NCBI GenBank assembly: GCA_007121055.1
Contig: SKMM01000268.1
Coordinates: 1-11,053, forward strand
Origin: Paracoccaceae bacterium
Lineage (GTDB): Bacteria > Pseudomonadota > Alphaproteobacteria > Rhodobacterales > Rhodobacteraceae
Direction of reading: 5' to 3'
Length of the DNA stretch: 11,053 bases
Under the pieces are notes generated by a model, which made no database searches, was not told the origin of the DNA, and worked only from the letters and a program-made list of their open reading frames with translations. The position numbers were made by a program, and so were the translations under genes. Shown in pieces: positions 6,524 to 11,053 of the stretch (the first letter of the stretch is position 1; each line of letters opens with the position of its first letter).

Positions 6524-7548
6524 CAGTCGGCCTCCGGCAGATCAAGGGCGGCGACAGCGTTGGCCCGGTGGCGTTCGCACCCGAAGGCGGCGACCACGCG
6601 CAGCGCGACCATGCCGGTCTGGAACACGGACACCAACTGTCCCGCGGTGTCGGTCGGATTGGTCATCATCTTGAGCGCGGCACCGCGGGCAAGGTCGATG
6701 TCGATGCCGCCCTCGTTCACAAGGAAGCCGCTGGCATCGGCCAGGATCAGCCGGCCCGGCGCTATGCGGTCGGACACCATGCAATCGAGGTTCAGCACCC
6801 GGCCGCCGACAGGCGACATGCTGGGGAACAGCGGCCCGCCGTCCTGATCCTCGGCCGTGGCGAGGCGCGTTGCCATGGTCGCGCCGGCCATCCACACCAG
6901 CCGCTCGGCGCCAGTGGTGGCGACGGCCTCCAGCATCTCGCGCAGGTCGGCAAGGCTGGGCGTATCCTCGGCCGCCTCGGTCGGGGTCACGGCGTCCAGC
7001 ACCACAGCGAGGAAGGTGTCATCAACGGCGGCAACGGCGGCGCGCTGCAACTCGCGGCGCAGGGCGGCGAAGCTGGCGGGGTCGGTCTGGTCCAGCAGCT
7101 CGCGCGACAGGGCGACGATGCCGCCGGTCTTGCGCGGGGTCAGCAGCCTTTCATCGAAACCGCCGGCCACCACCGGCAGGAAGCTGTTTTCGGCCGTCGC
7201 GCCTCCGACCTCCAGCGCCGCGCAGGCGACGGTTTTCTGGAACATGGGGAACTCCCACGCCAGCGGGGTGAAGCGATAGAACAGGCTCGCAGGCCGCAGG
7301 CTTTCGATGAACCCGACAGCGGCGCCGCCCTGATCGGCGAGGCGGGCGGCCCATTCCTGATCTGACAGGGCTGCGCCCGGCGATGCGGCCTTGAGGCGCA
7401 GAAAATCGACAGCGGCCCCGGCGGCGCCCTCGCGCTCTGCCTTTGCCGCCGCGTCGGTCGCGTTACGGGATGCGCCCAGCGCCATCGCGGCCCGGACGAA
7501 AGAGCCGGCGAGCCGGTCGGCTGCGGCGCGGGTGGTGAGTGTGGTCAT
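6523..7548 (-). CDS. HK97-type major capsid protein
   Basis: A 341-aa protein that should form the icosahedral shell of a phage-like particle. Evidence for the HK97 fold: a helical N-terminal arm (about 1-85), a P-domain entry SLYR/SLFYRFTPLAWEF-like strand, the family-typical TPRKTGGIVALSRELLDQTD followed by the long spine helix (FAALRRELQRAAVAAVDDTF), an A-domain segment with VLNLDCMVSDRIAPGRLILAD, and the closing strands FQTGMVALRVVAAFGCERHRA. The length is a little below the 385 of HK97 gp5, and no prohead protease gene is next to it. The ATG overlaps the upstream stop by 4 nt (7545-7548), with GAGAGG 6 nt before. It is unusual to find a capsid gene coupled directly to a primase operon without portal or protease; capsid-encoding satellites are the closest known pattern. 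Confidence 0.85.
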   Translation of the reverse strand: MTTLTTRAAADRLAGSFVRAAMALGASRNATDAAAKAEREGAAGAAVDFLRLKAASPGAALSDQEWAARLADQGGAAVGFIESLRPASLFYRFTPLAWEFPMFQKTVACAALEVGGATAENSFLPVVAGGFDERLLTPRKTGGIVALSRELLDQTDPASFAALRRELQRAAVAAVDDTFLAVVLDAVTPTEAAEDTPSLADLREMLEAVATTGAERLVWMAGATMATRLATAEDQDGGPLFPSMSPVGGRVLNLDCMVSDRIAPGRLILADASGFLVNEGGIDIDLARGAALKMMTNPTDTAGQLVSVFQTGMVALRVVAAFGCERHRANAVAALDLPEAD

Positions 7549-7973
7549 GGTCGGCCTCTCGTTTGCTGGCGTCCAGTGTATGCCGGCGGCGGTGTGGCCC
7601 TAAGCGGGCTTGCGGTTTCGGCACCGCGCGAAACCACGCGCCAAAGGGTGCCGCCGCGGTCGGTGCCGATGCGGATAACGCCGCGCCCCTCACGCTGCGC
7701 CAGCCATCGCCCCAGGGCGTGCGGCCCCTCGATGCCGGCGCGCTGCAGCTCGTGCGGCAGGTCGGGCATCCGCAGCCCGGCCGCCTGCGCGGCCTCGGTG
7801 GCGTGCTGTGCGGCCGTCCACGCCTCCCCCGACAGGAAGGCATCGCGGCCGAAGGTTGCCGCCAGCGCAGCGACCAGAGGCTCGGGCGCGGTGTCGCTTG
7901 CGTTCATCGCCTCCAATGCCGCGGCGATCCGCTCGGCGGCGTCGGCGAGGCGGGCGAGGGCCGGATCGGTCAT
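7545..7973 (-). CDS. 142-aa protein of unknown function between primase and capsid genes
   Basis: The ATG at 7973 overlaps the primase-remnant stop (ATGA, 7970-7973) and has GGAGG (complement of 7981-7985) 7 nt before; a GTG two codons earlier would sit only 1 nt from that site. Residues 1-30 are a helical segment (LARLADAAERIAAALEAMN) that could be a short coiled coil. Residues about 55-115 (AAQAAGLRMPDLPHELQRAG, ALGRWLAQREG, then TLWRVV) have the look of a winged-helix DNA-binding unit, with the final strand LWRVV. The C-terminus is Pro/Arg rich. I do not recognise a named family. It may be a replication accessory or regulator, based on the fold guess and its place after the primase. Confidence 0.7.
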   Translation of the reverse strand: MTDPALARLADAAERIAAALEAMNASDTAPEPLVAALAATFGRDAFLSGEAWTAAQHATEAAQAAGLRMPDLPHELQRAGIEGPHALGRWLAQREGRGVIRIGTDRGGTLWRVVSRGAETASPLRATPPPAYTGRQQTRGRP

Positions 7974-8992
7974 CGCCACGCCTCCGGGTCGAACACATCA
8001 GGATCGCGCTGCGGGTCGTATCCGGGCGCATCCTCGTGATAGGCGCCGGGGTCGGCGTTGGCGTATAAGTCGCTCCACCCCTCGGCGCCGCTCGCAACTT
8101 TGCAACCGCCCTTTTCCGTCAATGGGTTAGGCGTGTTTTCATCCGCAACCGGCGCGGCGCGGTTGCGACTTTGATTGCCGTCTAAGGCATTGGAAACGCT
8201 AGAGAGTTGCGAAGTTTCGGGCTGTTCAGGGGGTTGCGGCAGGTATCTCTCTGCAGCGGCCTGCACCTCGTCGCGCAGATACACCCGGGCGAAGTCGCCG
8301 TGCAGCTTCTTGGCCTTGGAACGGATGCCGAAGGGTTTGAGCAGCCGCGCCACCGACTGCACCGTGGCGGGCCTGCCGTGCTTCCACTCGGCCCAGGGGC
8401 GGTCCTCCATCTCGACCAGCGCGGCGACCACCTCGGTGGTGGGCAGGCGGCTGACGATGTTGGCGGGGCCTCGTGCCTCGAAGATCGTCAGCACGTCGCG
8501 CAGGAGCATGATGCCGGCGGGCTCGGCGTCGTCATCCTCGCCCGCGCCATGGGCGAGGTAGGCGGCGGCGATGCGCTCGGGCCACGGCCCGTCCAGCGCC
8601 TCGGCGATGCGGTGGAGCGGCGTCCAGTTGTCCCGGCGGCGGTCGTCGCCACACTGCCCGGGCTCGCCCTCCATCGCGCCCAGCGTGAGGCGGTGGTCGG
8701 CGGCCCAGCGCGCGGCCCGACGGCGCAGGCGCAGCATCCGCTCGAACAGGTCCACCGGCATCCGGGCCACCGTCTCGGCGGGCAGGCGGCGCCGCAGCCC
8801 GATGACGATGGAGCGCGATACGAGGGTGTCGCGCTGGCCCCCGATGCCCGCAATCGCCATGGGCGCCCAGGTGGAGAAATGCGCGGGCAGAAGCTCGCCC
8901 TTCACCTCGACGGTGCGCAGCACCCGGGCGGTGCGCTTGGTGTGGCCCGAATTGAGGATGCCGTTAAGCTTGGCGTTATCCTTGGTCCAGGT
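7970..8992 (-). pseudogene. DUF3631 primase/helicase, 5'-truncated at the element border
   Basis: This is the C-terminal part of a DUF3631-containing replication protein of phages and satellites. Recognisable text starts at TWTKDNAKLNGILNSGHTKR, continues through STWAPMAIAGIGGQRDTLVSRSIVIGLRRR, and ends with a winged-helix-like LLKPFGIRSKAKKLHGD and a variable tail. In the family the TWTKDN-like segment is preceded by an acidic (I/L)DEAD-type motif and the Walker A region. Here the homology stops at the bcp tail, and the frame continues antisense through bcp DNA with no meaningful product. The N-terminal primase and most of the ATPase are therefore gone, and the remnant should not be active. 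The 3' end is intact and couples to the next gene by ATGA. The original upstream neighbours, where an integrase and promoter would be expected, are missing. Confidence 0.82.
8092..8240. repeat. Cluster of six GCAAC/GTTGC elements, iteron-like
   Basis: GCAAC occurs at 8094-8098, 8102-8106 and 8145-8149, and its complement GTTGC at 8162-8166, 8206-8210 and 8233-8237: six in 144 nt. Longer relations exist: CGCAACC (8144-8150) pairs with GGTTGCG (8161-8167) around a 10-nt loop, and TCGCAACT (8092-8099) is the exact complement of AGTTGCGA (8205-8212). The stretch is AT-richer than its surroundings and encodes the low-complexity tail of the primase remnant. Origin iterons embedded in or beside a primase gene are a reasonable explanation; codon-driven coincidence is the alternative. 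Confidence 0.45.
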
Positions 8993-9065
8993 CTGGCGCA
9001 AGGTGAAGGTGCCCGGCCATGTCGAAGAGGTGCTGGAGGCCGCGCGCGGCCTGTTACGCCCATGA
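8988..9065 (+). pseudogene. Displaced original 3' end of bcp (attR side)
   Basis: Twenty-five codons plus TGA encoding QVWRKVKVPGHVEEVLEAARG and LLRP, without a start or the rest of the gene. It is the native host end of bcp, now separated from its body by the element. Codon style is host-like (47 of the first 66 bases are G or C). It is three residues longer than the element-supplied tail at 4419-4487 and differs from it in three shared positions (Lys/Arg twice, Ala/Glu once). The first codon CAG overlaps the end of primase homology on the other strand. Confidence 0.85.
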
Positions 9066-9271
9066 CGGCGCGTTGCACTGCCCGGATCGGCTTCGGGGCT
9101 GACGCCGCCGGCTGTTCGCTGGGGTCGGACCGGGGGAGCGCCGCCGCGCCTCGCCGGTCCCAAACACCAGGGTCTTGCCCTAAGGACACGGCCCGCCGCG
9201 CACGGCCCGGCGGGTCTGGACAGCGCGGGCTGGGCGCGGCAGTGTCGCCACGGCGATATGGAGACTTACAG
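9066..9271. other. Host intergenic region after the displaced bcp tail
   Basis: These 206 nt hold no recognisable gene. They contain a hairpin candidate (CCCGCCG 9192-9198 with CGGCGGG 9208-9214, 9-nt loop), which could be the original terminator downstream of bcp, and the ribosome-binding site GGAG (9260-9263) for the next gene. No clear promoter was identified. Confidence 0.5.
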
Positions 9272-9709
9272 ATGGCGATTGTTGCCGAACGGCCGTGGCA
9301 TTTCATTCCGGTGGGCGTCCTCGCGCTGCTCTGGCATGCCGGAGGGGCGCTCGATTACCTGCTGACGCAGCTGGATTTCACCCCCTACACCAGCCAGGTG
9401 CCCCCGGAATGGCTTGTCTATTTCGACAACATGCCGGCTTGGGTAACCGGGGCCTGGGCCATCGGCGTCTGGGGCGGCCTGCTGGGCGCGGTGCTGCTGG
9501 TGATGCGGGAGCATTGGGCGCCGCTGGCGCTGGCGGCCTCCTTCGTGGGCGTGGCGGCGGCGACGGTGTGGCTGACTCTGATCTCCAACCCGCCGATGCA
9601 GCAGGTCGTGGGGATGGAGTTCACGATCGTCATGCTCGTGGCGACGGCCGCTGCGCTGGTGCTGTGGCTCTATGCCCGCTGGATGCGGCGGGTGAATGTG
9701 ATCGCCTGA
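9272..9709 (+). CDS. Four-helix inner-membrane protein, function unknown
   Basis: A 145-aa integral membrane protein. The ATG is preceded by GGAG at 8 nt spacing. Four hydrophobic segments are visible: about residues 10-32 (FIPVGVLALLWHAGGALDYL), 56-78 (WVTGAWAIGVWGGLLGAVLL), 82-103 (WAPLALAASFVGVAAATVWL) and 113-137 (MEFTIVMLVATAAALVLWLY), followed by a positively charged end (RWMRRVN) that suggests a cytoplasmic C-terminus. The loop between helices 1 and 2 has TPYTSQVPPEWLVYFDNMP. Proteins of this shape occur in alphaproteobacteria and are sometimes labelled sugar transporter without experimental support; I assign no function. It was probably the neighbour of bcp before the insertion and converges on the nucleotidyltransferase gene with a 10-nt gap. 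Confidence 0.85.
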   Translation: MAIVAERPWHFIPVGVLALLWHAGGALDYLLTQLDFTPYTSQVPPEWLVYFDNMPAWVTGAWAIGVWGGLLGAVLLVMREHWAPLALAASFVGVAAATVWLTLISNPPMQQVVGMEFTIVMLVATAAALVLWLYARWMRRVNVIA

Positions 9710-9719
9710 TACGGGGCGG

Positions 9720-10313
9720 TCAGGCCTCCCGACCGGCGCGCCAGGCGGCCCAGGCCTCTGGGGTGTCCAGATCGATCAGTGCGCGATCGCCGGCCAGAGG
9801 GTAGGGCGCGATCTCGCCTTGATGGGCCTGCAGGATCGCGCGCGCGCCGGTGTCTCCGTGCAATGCCGCGAGTTGCACAAGGAATCGTGCCGGCAGGATG
9901 ACCGGATGGCCCGGTCGGTCGTCCTCGGCGGTGGCGCGCAGGATGGGGCGCGGGTCCGGGTGGCTGAGGAACGCCCGGCGCATGCCGGCGATGTCTTCGG
10001 CCGCGATCTCGGGCATGTCGGCGGGCAGGACCAGAAGCCCCGCCATTTCCGCCGCGGCCGCCGCACCCCTGCGCAGCGACGCGGCCATCCCTTCGGCGGC
10101 CTCGGCCACCTCGGCGATCTCGACCCCGCAGCCCTGCAGCGCCGCGCGCCGGGCCTCCGCCCCGGGCGGCAGCGTCACCAGAACCGGGCAGCCCGCCGCC
10201 CGCGCCCGCAGCGCCAGCAGCGCCAGCAGCGGCCGGCCCTCCACCAACTCCAGCAGCTTGTCGGCGCCGCGCATCCGGCGCCCCGCCCCGGCGGCGGGGA
10301 TCAGCGCCAGCAC
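9720..10313 (-). CDS. MobA/MocA-type nucleotidyltransferase
   Basis: A 197-aa NTP-transferase-fold enzyme, most like the group that attaches CMP or GMP to molybdopterin in molybdenum cofactor maturation. Motifs: nucleotide-binding LALIPAAGAGRRMRGADK (residues 2-19), the metal-binding Asp99 in LVLPADMPEI, RPGHPVIL (133-140), GDTGAR (153-158) and the closing LIDLDTPEAW (179-188). The start is the GTG at 10313, the only plausible in-frame start before the first motif; it lacks a clear ribosome-binding site and lies 26 nt after the bfr stop, so translation may depend on coupling to bfr. GHPV and the DLDTPE ending favour MocA (cytidylyl) over MobA (guanylyl), but the substrate cannot be fixed, and no other molybdenum gene is in view. 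Confidence 0.85.
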   Translation of the reverse strand: MLALIPAAGAGRRMRGADKLLELVEGRPLLALLALRARAAGCPVLVTLPPGAEARRAALQGCGVEIAEVAEAAEGMAASLRRGAAAAAEMAGLLVLPADMPEIAAEDIAGMRRAFLSHPDPRPILRATAEDDRPGHPVILPARFLVQLAALHGDTGARAILQAHQGEIAPYPLAGDRALIDLDTPEAWAAWRAGREA

Positions 10314-10339
10314 ATCGGCGCGATCACCCGGCGGGCTCT

Positions 10340-10828
10340 TCAGGCCTCGGCCTCGTCGGCGGGCTTGGCCTGCAGCAGGCCATAGCGCTCCATCCCGATC
10401 TCGTCGGCCAGCGCCAGCTGGGTCTCGAGATAGTCGATATGGCCTTCCTCGTCGGCGATCAGCTCCTCGAAGATGTTCTTCGAGACGAAATCGCCCACGC
10501 TGTCGCAGTGGTTGCGTGCCTCGATGTAGAGGGTCCGCGCGTCGTGTTCGGCCGCGAGGTCGCATTCCAGCGTCTCGCGCAGGGTCTGCCCGATCCGAAG
10601 CGGGTCGAGCTTCTGCAGGTTCGGATGCCCCTCCAGGAACAGGATGCGCTCGATCAGCTTGTCGGCGTGGTTCATCTCCTCCAGGCTCTCGGAGCGGGAC
10701 TTGGCTGCGATGCGCCCATAGCCCCAGTCCTCCTGCAGGCGGTAGTGCAGCCAGTACTGGTTGATCGCCGTCAGCTCACTGCGCAGCGCGGCGTTGAGAT
10801 AGTCGATGACCTTGGGGTCGCCCTTCAT
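10340..10828 (-). CDS. bfr: Bacterioferritin
   Basis: A 162-aa subunit of the 24-mer haem-containing iron-storage shell, which oxidises Fe(II) and stores ferric mineral in the cytoplasm. All ferroxidase ligands are at standard positions: Glu18, Glu51, His54, Glu94, Glu127 and His130, with Tyr25 nearby and Met52 as the haem ligand between subunits. The length and the MKGDPKVIDYLNAALRSELT start are typical. The start has AGGA (complement of 10837-10840) 8 nt upstream. The partner gene bfd lies directly upstream in the same direction and its frame runs into bfr, so the two are co-transcribed and probably coupled. Iron-responsive control is usual for the pair, but its promoter would be outside the window. 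Confidence 0.97.
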   Translation of the reverse strand: MKGDPKVIDYLNAALRSELTAINQYWLHYRLQEDWGYGRIAAKSRSESLEEMNHADKLIERILFLEGHPNLQKLDPLRIGQTLRETLECDLAAEHDARTLYIEARNHCDSVGDFVSKNIFEELIADEEGHIDYLETQLALADEIGMERYGLLQAKPADEAEA

Positions 10829-11053
10829 TCCGGTTGTCCTGTGTTGCCGCGCGGTGCAACCCGCGCAAGTTCATGGGCACTTCGAGCGTATCGCAGCCCG
10901 CCATCGTGGTCACGAACAGCGGCAGGCAGCTTCCGCAATCGGCCCGCTTGCCCAGCGCGCGATAGATCTTGCCGGGCGTGATCAGCGTCTCGGGGTCGGC
11001 CGCGCGCATCCAGTCCACCGCCGCCCGGATGTCGTGGTCGGTGATGGACTGGC
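10776..11053 (-). CDS. bfd: Bacterioferritin-associated ferredoxin, N-terminus beyond the window
   Basis: A small [2Fe-2S] ferredoxin that docks on bacterioferritin and delivers electrons to release stored iron. The visible part starts within QSITDHDIRAAVDWMRAADP and runs through TPGKIYRALGKRADCGSCLPLF. The CGSC pair gives two of four cluster ligands; the other pair (CxC, near the N-terminus) lies past the window edge. The family normally ends shortly after a PMxLRGL motif. Here the frame continues for 28 residues (HRAATQDNRNEG onward) and stops at 10776, overlapping the bfr start by 53 nt. That could be a real C-terminal extension or a lost stop codon or sequence error. The Bfd identification itself is secure. 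Confidence 0.9.
   Translation of the reverse strand, partial: QSITDHDIRAAVDWMRAADPETLITPGKIYRALGKRADCGSCLPLFVTTMAGCDTLEVPMNLRGLHRAATQDNRNEGRPQGHRLSQRRAAQ

Larger units (their letters stand above)
4419..9065. mobile_element. Phage-satellite-like element integrated in the 3' end of bcp
   Basis: The borders are two versions of the bcp 3' end: 4419-4487 (in the intact gene, element-like codons) and 8988-9065 (displaced, host-like codons), in the same orientation 4,569 bp apart. Everything between is phage-type and leftward: primase remnant, capsid protein, small terminase, HNH nuclease and small unknowns. Integration into the end of a coding gene with replacement of the tail is known from e14 and phage 21 in Escherichia coli icd; bcp as a target is my reading of this sequence. 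No integrase, large terminase, portal, protease or tail gene is present, and the right end cuts into the primase gene, so the element is probably defective or depends on others. Whether it was a full prophage or a small satellite is an inference; the absence of tail and packaging-motor genes favours a satellite or a strongly deleted prophage. Confidence 0.8.

Noticed and set aside
5866..7365. A 499-codon open frame on the + strand across the capsid and terminase genes
   Set aside because: It lies opposite the well-supported leftward genes, has a low-complexity Arg/Gly/Ala composition and matches no family; high GC produces such antisense frames.
8900..9163. Extension of the primase frame to a start at 9163
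   Set aside because: Beyond 8992 the frame is antisense to the bcp tail and host intergenic DNA and lacks any primase similarity, so it is an accidental fusion, not a real N-terminus.
8207..9271. Long + frame running into the membrane protein gene
   Set aside because: Upstream of the ATG at 9272 it is antisense to the primase remnant and has no family resemblance; the ribosome-binding site and hydrophobic pattern support only 9272-9709.
1..11053. tRNA attachment site, CRISPR array or insertion sequence
   Set aside because: No cloverleaf sequence, regularly spaced repeats, transposase or terminal inverted repeats with target duplication were seen; the attachment target is the bcp coding end instead.

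Overview
The window is high-GC DNA with Rhodobacterales-like gene content (pyruvate carboxylase, ssb, bcp, bfd-bfr). I infer an alphaproteobacterium, probably Rhodobacteraceae; nothing in the window proves the genus.

Left host block (1-4418): the 3' three quarters of a pyruvate carboxylase gene (+) converges on a secreted lytic transglycosylase gene (-). The latter is divergent from ssb (+), which is followed by bcp (+), a PrxQ-type peroxiredoxin.

Inserted element (about 4419-8987): bcp reads through into a foreign 3' end. Its last 22 codons (4419-4487) are AT-richer and encode almost the same peptide as a second, GC-rich bcp tail stranded 4.57 kb downstream (8988-9065). This is the mark of an element that integrated inside the end of a protein-coding gene and supplied a synonymous replacement tail. 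Between the two tails lies one tightly coupled leftward operon. In transcription order it holds a 5'-truncated DUF3631 primase/helicase remnant, an unknown 142-aa protein, an HK97-type major capsid protein, two tiny proteins, a P27-family small terminase subunit, three short basic proteins that all start MPVK, and an HNH endonuclease. No integrase, portal, large terminase, protease or tail gene is visible. The content resembles a capsid-encoding phage satellite, or the remnant of one, that has lost its right end. The 3' end of the primase remnant holds a cluster of GCAAC/GTTGC repeats that could be iterons. About 240 nt beside the left end have no gene.

Right host block (9066-11053): after the displaced bcp tail comes a four-helix membrane protein gene (+). 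It converges on a leftward group: bacterioferritin-associated ferredoxin (bfd, cut by the window end), bacterioferritin (bfr) and a MobA/MocA-type nucleotidyltransferase. Bfd and Bfr work together in iron storage and release; the nucleotidyltransferase probably belongs to molybdenum cofactor maturation.
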